From NCBI GenBank assembly GCA_011799875.1, contig CM022297.1:443101292-443165291 (forward strand): a DNA stretch of 64,000 nt. Reading direction: 5' to 3'. Every line of letters starts with the position of its first letter. Within the stretch, counting starts at the first letter, position 1. Below are positions 1 through 11,460 of the stretch, in pieces. The position numbers and the translations under genes were made by a program. Origin of the DNA: Thinopyrum elongatum (taxonomy: Eukaryota; Streptophyta; Magnoliopsida; Poales; Poaceae). The notes under the pieces are model-generated. The model was given only the letters and a program-made list of their open reading frames with translations. It was not told where the DNA came from and made no database searches.

Positions 1-153
1 AACAACTTTTATTTTCCACTTTGAATTCATTTGAAGTTTGAATTTGGAGTTTGAAATGCAATATGATGCAAATGCTGATTAGGCACTGTTAGACCTGCTG
101 ACATGGCATTATCAAAAGGGGAATTACTGTAGCTAACCACTGGGGGTGTTACA
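1..153 (-). mobile_element. Terminal part of an LTR (Gypsy, chromovirus-like)
   Basis: The stretch ends in GGGGTGTTACA at 153, which on the minus strand reads TGTAACACCCC, a usual start for long Gypsy LTRs. The preceding 150 bp resemble the equivalent end of the element G LTR at 60520-60677, including the TTTGAATTTG-rich stretch and the closing motif. Immediately after 153 the sequence continues inside element B's LTR at the point matching 6971, so this LTR appears inserted in B's 3' LTR. The rest of it, and the expected CCAAA-like target duplication, lie left of the window. Confidence 0.7.
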
Positions 154-213
154 CCAAAGATCATTAAGGTAAAACCCAACCATAGCATTAAGTATCAAGT
201 CCTCTTTACTCTC

Positions 214-1031
214 TGTCGTGGTTTTGTCATGGCATATGTCCTCGTGTGAGGACTTAGTCGTAAGGCCAACGCATCTAAGTGGTAGCTTGAACGGGGTTGA
301 GCGGGACGAGAGACGCGAGATTTTATCCAGGTTCGGCCACTCACGGTGGAGGTAAAAGCCTACATCCTGCTTGATTGATATTGATGATGACGATGATCTC
401 GGTTACAAGGGTGGTATTTCACTACCTCTATCTCGAGAGCATCTACTCTGATTTTGTCTAAGACTTGTCTGACTTAGACCTGACTATCTTAACCTGTAAA
501 AACCTGACCCTCTTGGGGTGCCCCGCCCCTCCTTATATAAGTTGAAGGGGCGGGTTACATGTAGAGTCCTAGTAGGATTAGGACTTAGCCTATTTCTGGC
601 TTCTTCTCGTGGGCTTCTTAACCCTGGGATTCTCTTCGTGGGCTTCTTAACGCCTGGGATTCTTATCTCCAGGCGGCTCATTTCGTGGCTAAGTATTGGC
701 CGGGTTAGGATCTATCTGCTGGGTTACAACTGTCTACCAGGTTACAACTGTCTGCCGGGTTACAATCTGCTGGGCGGCTTACCTTCAGGGCTTATCTTCA
801 GGACTCATCTCCAAGACTCATCTCCAGGACTCATCATGGCGAGTTAAGATGGCTGGTTAAAATGGCGGGTTAACATGGCTTCTTAAGTCCAGAGTGACTT
901 AACATCAGGGCGACTTAAGCCCAAAGATGACTTAACGTCAGGGTGACTTAAGCCCAGAAATGAGTTAACGTCAGGGCGACTTAAGCCCAGAAATGACTTA
1001 AGCCTCTTGGTCGTGGGGAATATCCCCAACA
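214..1031. mobile_element. Solo LTR with target duplication
   Basis: An 818-bp insertion begins TGTCGTGG and ends CCCCAACA. It is flanked by CTCTC (209-213) and CTCCC (1032-1036), a five-base target duplication with one change. The empty site is visible in the other B LTR near 7025, where the sequence reads straight through TTTACTCCCATGCG. No internal retrotransposon sequence is present, so this is a solo LTR, probably left by recombination between two LTRs. The family was not identified and the orientation is unknown. Confidence 0.85.
896..1000. repeat. 33-bp tandem repeat inside the solo LTR
   Basis: Three consecutive 33-bp units starting GACTTAAC or GAGTTAAC and containing CAGGGCGACTTAAGCCC lie at 896-994, followed by a partial unit. 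The units differ by a few bases. The minus strand is open through the array and would read an 11-residue repeat with SFLGLS or SSLGLS cores. This is most likely a by-product of the repeat, not a gene. Confidence 0.85.
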
Positions 1032-2036
1032 CTCCCATACACAACAACCTCCTTACTCGGGTATAAGCTTCTGTCACTCTTGCTACCCACTATAAGAGAA
1101 TCATGAACGTATTGCAACACCCTATAGTGGGAATCGCTCACACTTGCGCGATACGGAGGGCACCATAGGACAGCACCAATAATAAAACATACAACTCAAA
1201 CCAATCATGATCATCAATCAACCCATAGGACAAAACAGATCTACTCAAACATCAAGGATAGCCACATATCATTGGATAATAATATATAGCGTTGAGCACC
1301 ATGTTTAAGTAGAGATTATAGCGGGGAGAAGAGGTGTCACACCGCTGCATAGAGGGGGAGAGAGTTGGTGTTGATGGTAGCAAGGTTGTTGGTGTAGACC
1401 GTCATCACGATCCTTGCCCCGGCGTCACTCCGGTGCCACCGGGAGAGAGGGGGAGAGAGCCCCCCTCCTTCTTCTTCTTCCTTGACCTCCCCCTAGATGG
1501 GAGGAGGGTTTCCCCTTTGGTCCACGGCAGCGGAGGGGCGGGAGCCCCTTCGAGATTGGATCTATCTCTCTGTTTCTCTTCTGTTTCGTGACCCCCTTTT
1601 CTGGCCTTTCATCGTTTCTTAAATATCCGGAGATCCGTAATTCTGATTGGGCTGAAATTTTAACACAAATTTTATTTGGATATAAGCTTCCTTGCGGCGG
1701 AAGGACACCTCCAACCAACCTATGGGGTGGCCACAAGCTTGCCGGACGCGCCTCTTGAGCTTGTGGGCCGCTCCGACATCGTCTCGCGTTGATTCCGCCC
1801 CAAAAATCACATATATTCCAAAATAATTCTCCATAAAATTTTATCACGTTTGAACTTCATTTGATATGGATTTTCTGTGAAACAAAAAAACATGCAACAA
1901 ACCTGGAACTGGCACTGAGCGCTGGATCAATATGTTAGTCTAAGAAAATCATATAAATTGTTGCCAGAAGTATGTAAAAATTGTAGAATATTGGCGTGAA
2001 ACAATAAAAATTTATAGATACGACGGAGACGTATCA

Positions 2037-2051
2037 GCATCCCCAAGCTTA
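2037..2051 (-). promoter_or_regulatory. Polypurine tract of element B
   Basis: On the minus strand the sequence AAGCTTGGGGATGC abuts the TGATACGT start of the 3' LTR. This is the expected position and composition of the plus-strand priming site used in reverse transcription. Similar tracts recur near 4200-4213 and 4255-4268 inside the element. Confidence 0.8.
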
Positions 2052-5000
2052 ATTCCTGCTCATCCTCAAGTAGGTAAATGATAGAAAAGATAATTTTTGA
2101 TGTGGAATTCCACCTAGCATAATCTTGATCGTATAATCTAGTCATGGCATGAATACTAAGACACGAGTGATTCAAAGCAATAGTCTATACTTTGATATAA
2201 AGACATCAATACTCAGACATCCCAACAAACAATCATGTCTTTCAAAATATCAATTCTAAAGAATGTTATGCCTACAAAATATTATAGCCTTGTCATGCTC
2301 CATCTTCTTAACAAAAAGTATTTATCATGCACAACCCCGATGACAAGCCGAGCAATTGGTTCATACATTTTAACGTGTTTCAACTTTTTCAACCCCACGC
2401 AATACATGAGCGCAAGCCATGGATATAGCACTATGGGTGGAATAGAATACGGTGGTAGAGATTAATATGGAGAAGACAAAAAAAGGAAAGTCTCACATCG
2501 ATGAGGCTAATCAATGGGCTATGGAGATGCCCATCAAATGATGTCAATGCGAGGAGTAGGGATTGCCATGCAACGGATGCACTAAGAGCTATAAATGTAT
2601 GAAAGCTCAAATTGAAATCTAAGTGGGTGTGTATCAAACTTGCTTGCTCATGAAGACCTCGGGCATTTGAGGAAACCCATCATCGGAATATATAAGCCAA
2701 GTTCTATAATGAAAAATTCCCACTAGTATATGAAAGTGACAACATAGGAGACTCTCTATTTGAAAAACATGGTGCTACTTTGAAGCACAAGTGTGGAAAA
2801 GGATAGTAACATTGCCCCTTCTCTCTTTTTCTCTCATTTTTTTGTTTTTTTGTTGGGCTCTTTTTGGCCTTTTTTTTCTTTTCTTTTTTTATTTCCGTCC
2901 GGAGTCTCATCCCGACTTGTGGGGGAATCATAGTCTCCATCATCCTTTCCTCACTGGGACAATGCTCTAATAATGAATATGATGATCATCACACTTCTAT
3001 TTACTTACAACTCAAAATTACAACTCGATACTAGAAGAAAATATGACTCTATATGAATGCCTGTGGCGGTGTACCAGGATGTGCAATGATCTAGCGTGGC
3101 AAAGATATCAAAAAACGGATAAGCCATGAAAATATCATGCTAGCTATCCTACGATCATGCAAGGCAATATAACAATGAATGCTCAAGTCATGTATATGAT
3201 GATGGAAGCTGCATGGCAATATATCTCGGAATGGCTATGGAAATGCCATAATAGGTAGGTATGGTGGCTGTTTGAGGAAGATATAGGGAGGCTTATGTGT
3301 GATAGAGCGTATCATATCATGGGGTTTGGATGCACCAGCGAAGTTTGCACCGACTCTCGAGGTGAGAAAGGGCAATGCACGGTACAGAAGAGGCTAGCAA
3401 ATTGCGGAAAGGTAAGAGTACGTATAATCCATGGACTCACATTCGTCATAAAGAACTCACATACTTATTGCGGAAGTTTATTAGCCCTTGAAGCAAAGTA
3501 CTACTACGCATGCCCCTAGGGGGATAGATTGGTAGGAAAAGACCATCGCTCATCCCCGACCGCCACTCATAAGGAAGACAATCAATAATAAATCATGCTC
3601 CAACTTCTTAGCATAACGAGAGACTATACGTGCATGTTTCGGGAATCACAAACCTTAACACCGATATTCTTACAAAACCACAATCATTCACTAGTACCTC
3701 CCACATATTACCATCTCTATATCGCAAAACTATTTCAAGGAATCAAACATATCATACTCACTGATCTACAAGTTTTATGTAGGATTTTATGACCAACCAT
3801 GTGAATGACCAATTCCTGTTGACTCTATAAATAGATATAAGTGAAGCAAGAGAGTTTAATTCTTTCTACAAAATATTTTCCCATGCTCTAACAAATATAA
3901 GTGAAGCAGAAGAGCATTCTTCAAATGGTGGTTTTCTATGTGTAGAGAAATAGGCAATCCAAACTTTAAATGATATAGTGAAGCACATGAAGCATTCTAA
4001 AAAGCCATACTCAAAAGATATAAGTAAGTGCAAAGAGTATTCTATAAATCAACCAAGGACTATCCCATACCAGCATGGTGCATTATTAAAAGAAAAATGA
4101 AAGGCATACGACGCTCCAATAATTTACGCATATCATGTGAACAAAACAAAAACCGAGACATAACGATAATTGTCGAATAAAGATGGGGTGCCTTCCGGGG
4201 CATCCCCAAGCTTAGACGCTTGAGTCTCCTTGAATATTACTTGGGGGCCTTGGTCATCCCCAAGCTTGAGCTCTTGCCTCTCCTCATTCTTCTCATATCA
4301 ATACCTCCTCGATCTTCGAACACTTCATCCACACAAAACTTAACCGATCTTTTTATTGGCGGGGTTAGTACATATAACATCAAATCCCATCATGTACTGT
4401 TGTAACATTATTGTATAATTATAATCAATAATTACCCACTGTATGCTATCACAATTCTATGGCCCCAAGTCAAAGGAGGCTCAACAAGATTTCAAACATA
4501 CGCAAATAATGAAACTATAACAGCAATCTATGAAAATAGGACAATCTGTAAAGATGCAGATGGTACATATAGTTCTGTAACTCAAAAAATTCTGACTAAT
4601 TAGGACAAAATAAAAAATTTGCATAGAAGTACTGTGTAAAAAATTTAGAAACTTTTAACATTCCGGTAAAAAATGTAAATTTGCGCAATACAGCCAAAGT
4701 TTCTGTTTTTGCACTGCACATACCAAACAAGCAATCTATTCATCCTAAATGCAAATCTTGGCACATTATTTTTATAATACAATGGATTTGTACAACGGGA
4801 TAATTATTTTCGTTGAAAAGTTTCTGTAATTCAAGATTTGCAAAGTTTCCATGGGCATGAACAAAGTTCAAGGAGCTCCCCCACTTCAACAGTGCTCGTC
4901 TTTCTTACTTTCAGTTTCCTTTTTGAAAAGTTTAACGTTCCCCTCTATATTTTTTTTTGTTTTTAAACCTTTTAAAAGCACACAACATAATAAATGACTC

Positions 5001-5310
5001 TCTATGACTTCCGAGTTGTCTCCCTGGCAGCGCTTTCTTTAAATCCATTAAACTAGGCATAAAGTGCTCAAGTACTTGATCCACCCGGATCCCAAGGTAT
5101 ATCAAAGCCAATTTTAATTAACAATGATTTCTATTTTAGTATTGAGCACAAATCAACAAATATCATGCAACAACAAAGTCCAACTCTCTTCCTATGCATC
5201 GACATGTCATAAAAGAACAATTTATTCACACATAGTAAGGGCCGATACATAGCATAAACAGTTTCTTACAATTTCATCGTATTGGAAACATAGAGAGGTG
5301 GAGATGTAGT
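2052..5310 (-). other. Non-coding 3' internal region of element B
   Basis: No credible coding sequence was seen in this 3.3-kb AT-rich stretch; open frames are short and of low complexity, such as the lysine-rich frame across the T-rich run at 2820-2890. It is collinear in patches with the corresponding part of element C (35345-37240), most clearly at both ends: the first 100 bp after the polypurine tract, and the block near 4190-4290 with two CATCCCCAAGCTT copies. The conserved ends suggest cis-acting roles, for example packaging or priming, but that is inference. Confidence 0.6.
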
Positions 5311-6413
5311 TCATCTCTCATAATAATTGCAAGTAGGAGCAGCAAGCACATGCATATTGTATCTATCAAAATCATCATGTGTAATGGTAAAACGCAACCC
5401 ATCAATATAATCCTTAATAAGCGCAAACTTCTTCGATATAGTGTAGTTGGGAGAATTCAAAAAGATAATAGGACTATCATGTGTGGGTGCAATAGCAACA
5501 ATTTCATTCTTAACATAAGGAACTATAGCAAGTTCATCTCCATAAGCATCATTCATATTCGCATCATGGCCACAAGCATAGCAAGCATCAATTTCATCAA
5601 AAAGGGATATTTCAAACGAATCCAAGGGATCATAGCAATCATCATAGCATTCATCATTCGATAAGCACGAAGGGAATTTAAACAATGTATGAGTTGAAGA
5701 GTTACTCTTATTATAAGGTGGGCACGGGTAGCTAATCCACTCTTCCTCATTTTGTTCTTTGTTCTCCTCCTCATCTTTTTCATCCAATGAGCTCACAGTG
5801 TCATCAATTTCTTCTTCAATAGATTTCTGTAAAATATTAGTCTCTTCTTGGACAACGGAGGCGTCCTTAATATAATCTTTAACATAAGCATTAGAAGCAC
5901 AATTTTCATGGCAATATTTAAGTATGGCAAAAAATTTAGATTTGTAAAGAGTAGCAACATACTTTTCAATCAAAGAAGCAATTTCATAAGCACCCTTAAA
6001 AGCAACAAATTCTTCAATTTGTTCAATATCATAGTAACTATAAACACCTTTAGCATAAGAAGATATGATTCCATTATCACTAAACTCACATTGGTAGGGA
6101 AGGTGTTTCTTAGGGTCTTCAGAACAACAAGCAAAATCATATATTTCGCATAAATGTCAAGCATAGCAATGCATAGTATTAATATGATGCCATAAAAGTT
6201 TTCCTTTTTGAGATAAGCGGTGTCGCACAAAATGAGCATGCTCATCTAATGATTTTCCCTCAACTAAGCTAGTTAGATTTTCAGTACGAGCACATAGGGA
6301 TCGAAGATGATCCAAGTAGAAAGCTTCAGCAGTATGATAGATTTTGGGTGGTTCTTCAACCATTGGTTTAGCAGGTACAACTTTTTTTTTGGTATTTTAC
6401 ATTTCCTACCCAT
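5311..6413 (-). pseudogene. Element B internal ORF, unknown function, broken
   Basis: A single reading frame of roughly 365 codons runs from the ATG at 6413 (MGRKCKIPK) to a stop at 5311. It is broken by one in-frame TGA at 6157-6159 and apparently by a one-base shift in the nine-T run at 6382-6390. The predicted protein has a HTAEAFYLDHLRSLCARTEN stretch near the N-terminus, an acidic middle (DEKDEEENKEQNEEE), and an Asp/Cys/Tyr-rich part (DECYDDCYDPLDSFE). No gag zinc knuckle, protease, RT or integrase motif is visible. It sits where gag would be, just after the primer site, so it is probably the only product of this non-autonomous element. The function is not recognised. Confidence 0.65.
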
Positions 6414-6504
6414 AACTAAAGGTAGAAAACAAGAGCACAAAATAAAATCTACTTAGTGATAAAGCAAACAAGTACACACGAGAATATTCACCCCACGCTA
6501 TTGC

Positions 6505-6522
6505 TCCCCAACAACGGCGCCA
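6505..6522 (-). promoter_or_regulatory. Primer-binding site of element B (tRNA-Asp type)
   Basis: The plus strand reads TCCCCAACAACGGCGCCA. From recalled sequence, this matches the 3' end of plant tRNA-Asp, whose usual form is TCCCCGGCAACGGCGCCA, at 16 of 18 positions. It lies 11 bp inside the 5' LTR end at 6534. Athila-lineage elements typically use this primer. Confidence 0.85.
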
Positions 6523-6533
6523 GAAAAAGATCT

Positions 6534-7238
6534 TGATAACCCACAAGTATAGGGGATCAATTGTAGCCTTTCTTGATAAGTAAGAGTGTCGAACCCAACG
6601 AGGAGCTAAAGGTAGAATTTTTATTCTCTTCAAGTTCTATCGACCACCGATACAACTCTACGCACACTTAATGTTAACTTTACCTGGAGCTAGTATGAAA
6701 CTATTTTGTAGGTGTGATAGGATAGTTTGCAAGAATAAAACTAGAAGTACTTAGCAAGAATAAAACTACGAGTAAATTGCAAGATAATAAAGTTAGTTGT
6801 TTAGTAGAGAGCTTTTTGTCACAAGAAAGTTATTTGTCCCTAGGCAATCGATAACTAGACCAGTAATCATTATTGCAATTTTATATGAGGGAGAGGCATG
6901 AGCTAACATACTTTCTCTACTTGGATCATATGCACTTATGATTGGAACTCTAGCAAGCATCCGCGACTACCAAAGATCATTAAGGTAAAACCCAACCATA
7001 ACATTAAGTATCAAGTCCTCTTTACTCCCATGCGCAACAACCCCCTTACTCGGGTATAAGCTTCTATCACTCTCGCCACCCACTATAAGAGAATCATGAA
7101 CGTATTGCAACACACTACAACAGGAATCCCTCACACTTGCGTGACACGGAGGGCACCATTGGACATCAGCAATAATAAAACATACAACTCAAACCAATCA
7201 CGATCATCAATCAACCCATAGGACAAAACGGATCTACT
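6534..7238 (-). repeat. 5' LTR of element B, distal half
   Basis: On the minus strand the LTR terminates in ATACTTGTGGGTTATCA at 6534. The half ends abruptly at 7238, where a CACTA transposon begins. Its continuation is at 22563-23223. The sequence from 6971 matches the left B LTR (154-213 and 1037 onward). Confidence 0.88.
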
Positions 7239-7810
7239 CACTAGTACCGTAAGGTGCTATACAAACGGTTTTTAACCACTTTCCGCGATGGCATTTGGAA
7301 CCGTCGCCAAGTGAGTGACTGTGATAGGGGGGTCCTTCCCACATGACCCAGAAATCGTCGGGGATAGGCGAGCGGCTACTGACGATCACCATAGAATAAA
7401 CGTATGAGAAGCCGCCCCAGTCCCACACGCTATATCTCGATGTTACGTTTCTGATCCGAGAGACATCCCAAATGATTATGCCGCTATAGTCGTGTGAAAA
7501 AGGTGGACATCAACATTTAATCTACCGATATGTTTGTGATAGGTACGTTATCGCAAACAGTTCAAGAATGTAAAATGTGTGCGGTGCCTCTACTAACGCC
7601 AACGTGTCCATTTTCATAACTGTGTGCGATTGGTATTCCTATCACACACGCACACTGGTTTGAAACGTTTGCCGTATTACCCTGAACCACACACGCATAT
7701 GAGACGAAATCATGTCTGCGTCCGTCGGGCATCGCAAACGTTTCACGTCAAAGAACCGTCTGTTCTCTATTTTTCATCGCACACGCTGTTTTCTTTCTAA
7801 CCGTGTGCAC
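7239..7810. repeat. Left terminal and subterminal region of the CACTA element
   Basis: After the CACTA terminus comes GC-moderate sequence with scattered short motifs of the form ATCGCAAAC or ATCGCACACG, for example near 7549, 7732 and 7782, plus AACCGTGTGC-like inversions. Comparable motifs occur at the right end from 21895 to 22440. In En/Spm-type elements such subterminal repeats bind the element's own regulatory protein. That role here is inferred. Confidence 0.65.
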
Positions 7811-8520
7811 ATTATTTTATTCGCTCCTGTATAATTTTATTTTTCCCTGTAATTTATTATTCGAATTTGAAATTTTGAAATATGAAATGTGGAATTCAAA
7901 TTCTCAGCACAATGGTTCAGCAACGAATCCATAAATAAAATTGTCAGTACAATATGTTCAGTAATTATAGGATTAGACAGCAATTAACTATGATGAAAAC
8001 CACAGTATTTAGAGGCGGTAAAGGTGAAGAGACAAGTGTAAATCATTTTGACTACCGATGGTGTTGAAGAAGCGGAATGCCCATAATGTGCCTTCTTGCA
8101 TGCCATAGGCACGAACAACTTTTGTCCAACCCCTTGTGACGATCGCCCGCCCATCCTTCACCGCCTTCAGGAAGACTTCTAGAGCATTATCATGGTAGCA
8201 TGAATTATATACTTTAACCTTAGTTGCCTCCACTCCGGTCATGTAGTTTGCAAGGTAATCATCAGTAAATAGCTTCGGAAACCACTGAAAAGAGAAAAAT
8301 TTCAGATACTGAGGTCTAATAGAGTAACTTGTTGTGGGCAGGGGGAAAAGGCAACACATTACTTACCATCCTAAAGTTCACTGTTGTCTTGGACAAAGTG
8401 TAAATAAAGAGCTTAATTCCCATCACCAGTTTCCTTCGCCTAACAATCTTTCTTAGTTTCCTCACTTGACGCTTGTTCATGAATATCTCATTGCCCCATA
8501 CGCAAAAGGGATCGAAGCGT

Positions 8521-10600
8521 GGATCAGTACCACTCATATATGTACCTACAAGCAACCAGTAAATGTTAGAAGCTAAACTGAGATTGCACAAATGATGTAA
8601 AATACAACTACCTACGTTCCTAAGTACAAGTATTTTTAGAGATTTCAATATGAACTACATACGGATGTATATAGAATTATAGATATAGTTTAGATTAGAA
8701 TCTAGATTCACTCATTTTGCTCCGTATGTAGTCTATATTGGAATATCTAAAAATAGTTATATTTAGGAACATATGGTGTATAAGACAAGGGATGCAGCTA
8801 ACCTCGACGGCAAACAACAGCATCGCCCATTGTAGCCATGTGTAAGTACATGGAAAGCCAATGTTAACTACAACAGGGTTAACATCCACCAAAAATAGCA
8901 AATGGTAATAAAACAGCGGCATCTGTAGTGATATCTTCATTGCGAAAGAGTAGCACGGTAACAAAGGGACGGATTAAAAAATGGATACAACTATTAATTG
9001 CAACAAGCTTAACAGCATCCTAAGTCATGTTTTGTAAGTTTGTAGCCATTGAAATACAACTGTTTTAAAATGGATACAACTGTTAATTGCAACAGGCTTA
9101 ATAGCCATTGAAACCGGTACTGATAAAAATGCAATTGGCAGAGTTAAACATCACAAGGCAGGTGCTGCCAGAGCAGAGAATGGCCCAGTTGTCTATAAAA
9201 AGGTAGGGAAAATAGCTAAAACGTGTTAGGCATGTTTACTACAACATGCTTAATACATCGATCGTACAAAACATAGCCATTAATTGCAACTAGTATTGGT
9301 AAGATTGAACTAGTGAGTTCATACTTGGTAAGTCCTGAGAGGTAGTTGCTGGGGCACTTCATCTTGGCCAGAGCCCGCCCAAAGTCAGCGGCAGCGGAGG
9401 CGAGCTCTTCCTCCGGGTCGAAGCATGGATCAGTGCCACCGACATGTGTACTTACAAGAAGCAAGTAAATGTTAGAAGCCAAACTGCAACTGCACAAATG
9501 ATGTAAAATACTGTAAGACATGGGATGCAGCTAACCTCGATTGCAAACAACAGCATCGCCCGTTATGGCCCTGCGTAAGTACATGGAAAGGCATGTTAAG
9601 TACAACAGGGTTAGAATCCACCAAAAACAGCAAATGGGCAGCATCTCTAGTATATCTTCATTGCGGAGAGTAGCACGGTAGAAAAGGGACAGATTAAAAA
9701 AAGAATACAACTATTGATTGCAACAGGCTTAACAGCATCCTAAGTCATGTTTTGTAAGTTTGTAGCCATTGAAATACAACTGTTTAAAAATGGATACAAC
9801 TGTTAATTGCAATAGGCTTAATAGCCATTGAAACCGGTACTGATAAAAATTCAATTGGCAGAGTTAAACATCACAAAGTAGGTGCTGCCAGAGCAGAGAA
9901 TGGCCCAGTTGTCTATAAAAAGGGTAGGGAAAATAGCTAAAATGTGTTAGGCATGTTTACTACAACATGCTTAATACATCGACCGTACAAAACATAGCCA
10001 TTAATTGCAACTAGTATTGGTAAGATTGAACTGGTGAGTTCATACTTGGTAAGTCCTGAGAGGTAGTTGCTGGGGCACTTCATCTTAGCCAGAGCCCGCC
10101 CAAAGTCAGCGGCGGCGGAGGCGAGCTGTTCCTCCGGGTCGAAGTGTGGATCAGTGCCACTGACATGTGTACCTACAGGCAACCAGTAAATGTTAGAAGT
10201 TAAACTGCAATTGCACAAATGATGTGAAATACTGTAAGACATGGGATGCAGCTAACCTCGACGGCAAACAATAGCATCGGCCGTTATGACGCTGCGTAAG
10301 TATATGGATAGGCATGTTAAGTACAACAGGGTTAGCACCCACCAAAAATAGCAAATGGGCATCATCTCTAGTGATATCCTGAGTCATGTATTGTAAGTTT
10401 GTTGCTGGTATTGGTGAAATTGAGCTGGACAGTTAATACTTGAACATCACACAGTGTGCAGTACTGAAATAAACAAGGCACGAACATGCTTAATACATCA
10501 ACCGTACAAAACATAGCCATTGCAAGTGGTATTGGTAAGATTGAGCTGGTCAGATCATACCTGCTAAGTCCTGGGGGGTAGTCGCTGCGGCACTTCATCT
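8521..10600. repeat. ~725-bp tandem duplication carrying a B3-gene exon
   Basis: Three diverged units are recognised by shared landmarks: CTAACCTCGA occurs at 8798, 9531 and 10252, and GATCAGT(A/G)CCA near 8522, 9429 and 10149. Spacings are 733 and 721 bp once the MITE in the first unit is allowed for. Two units contain an exon encoding GTDPxFDPEEE(Q)LASAAADFG and ending at a TTACCAA/GTATG boundary. Part of this sequence resembles the first exon of the B3 gene, so the duplications extend or scramble its coding region. Confidence 0.85.
8605..8778. mobile_element. Stowaway-type MITE (Tc1/Mariner)
   Basis: A 174-bp insertion has terminal inverted sequence (CTACGTTCCTAAGTACAAG at the left, CTATTTTTAG to GGAACATATGG at the right) and an internal block TCACTCATTTTGCTCCGTA. 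These are typical of grass Stowaway elements. It is flanked by TA at 8603-8604 and 8779-8780. The equivalent place in the second tandem unit (about 9510) lacks it, which shows insertion after the duplication. Confidence 0.85.
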
Positions 10601-10796
10601 AGGCCAGAGACTGCACCAAGTCGGCGGCGGCGGAGGAGAGGTGTTCCTCCGGGTCAACACGCACAGCGGCCACCGCGCCATCGACCGCCATCAGCTCCTC
10701 GACCTCCACATGATATGTGGTTGGGCTTGCGCGGCGATGCTCTGGAAGTAGGAGCGGTGGGGATTTGGAGGCATGAGGATGTTTCGCAGGCGCCAT

Positions 10797-11280
10797 TTAA
10801 GCAATCAGGCCGGGGCTGTGATAGAGATCGATGGGTTACCTGACTGGATCCGAGCAGAACATAGATGTGGTTGAAGCTGTGGTTGCGACGGCGGCGGTTT
10901 TAGCTGCCGGTAGGGGGGAGGGGGGAGGGGGATACTGAGGAAATTTGATGGGTGGGGATGTGGTGGGAGAAATAAATTCTGAAATCACGCACCTAATGAA
11001 AATTTCGCTACGAAACTTGAAAATTGGGCGGGGGAAACACACAATGCAGACGAAGCACGTAAAATACTCGTGTGCGAGAAAATAGAAAATTGACAGATCC
11101 CGTCTCCAAAAAAATGTACACGTGTAGTTGATTTTTTCGGTCAATGGTACGCCTGGTTTATTAGGAAACATCGCACAGGTAACTGACTTATGGATCATTA
11201 ACGCAAAACAACGCACACGGGTACGCCATAGAAACCATGTGTTTTGTGATATTCTAATAATTCTTATATCTATCAGCATC
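10797..11280 (-). other. Upstream region of the left B3 gene
   Basis: No gene was seen. The stretch lies 5' of the putative first exon and includes a G-rich run (GGGGGGAGGGGGGAGGGGG near 10914-10932) and further CACACG-type motifs of the CACTA subterminal kind (about 11169 and 11213). It could hold the promoter, but no convincing TATA box was assigned. Confidence 0.35.
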
Positions 11281-11460
11281 TCCAACCGCACCTAATTTCA
11301 AAAAATCTCTTTCATTGTATCAGGATTATTCAATGTACATGAACGAGGCAAGGTGACACCCAATGAGCAATCATCGGTTTATGAAATGCAATCAAGTGTC
11401 AACCTGCCTCGCTCGCATAGCCAGATTTGATCCTACGCAACAAGAGAGAAGCTTGTTGCT
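11281..11460. other. Unassigned 180 bp at the element A junction
   Basis: This sequence matches neither the A/D/D2 LTRs, whose similarity stops at 11460 near GTGTCATGTAGTCGACG, nor any other part of the CACTA element that was compared. It may be filler or another fragment at the truncated edge of element A. Confidence 0.4.

Larger units (their letters stand above)
154..2036 (-). repeat. 3' LTR of element B, interrupted
   Basis: The minus-strand LTR starts at 2036 with TGATACGTCTCCGTCG, directly after the polypurine tract. It matches the second B LTR copy (6971-7238 joined to 22563-23223) along its length, for example in the blocks around 1032-1330, the CTTC-rich block at 1450-1490 and the TATTCC block near 1811. 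It is cut by a solo LTR at 214-1031 and truncated at 154 by another LTR. About 160 bp (roughly 1828-1989) are present here but missing near 23178 in the other copy, so the 5' copy carries a deletion. Confidence 0.85.
8009..10796 (-). pseudogene. B3-domain gene in the left half of the CACTA element
   Basis: Splice signals give a plausible model. The first exon is about 10796-10563, starting MAPAKHPHASK. An exon at 8532-8367 encodes GTDPRFDP and a basic KRQVRKLRKIVRRRKL stretch and ends at a GTAAGT donor. The last exon, 8284-8009, follows a pyrimidine-rich CAG acceptor. The two last exons join in frame. The last exon reads WFPKLFTDDYLANYM, then ITRGW-like IVTRGWTKVVRAYGMQEGTLWAF, which fits a plant B3 DNA-binding fold. 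The first exon has an in-frame stop (TAG, about 10601) where duplicated copies have Lys, and the middle exons are duplicated, so the locus is probably damaged. B3 proteins bind DNA in the nucleus. The B3 call is by eye. Confidence 0.6.

Noticed and set aside
1425..1847. 140-codon minus-strand ORF, repeated at 22658-23152
   Set aside because: It is in the B LTR in both copies, has no domain, and differs by frame and length between copies.
2704..2943. Lys-rich minus-strand ORF as a nuclear protein
   Set aside because: It arises from a T-rich low-complexity run in the non-coding part of element B.
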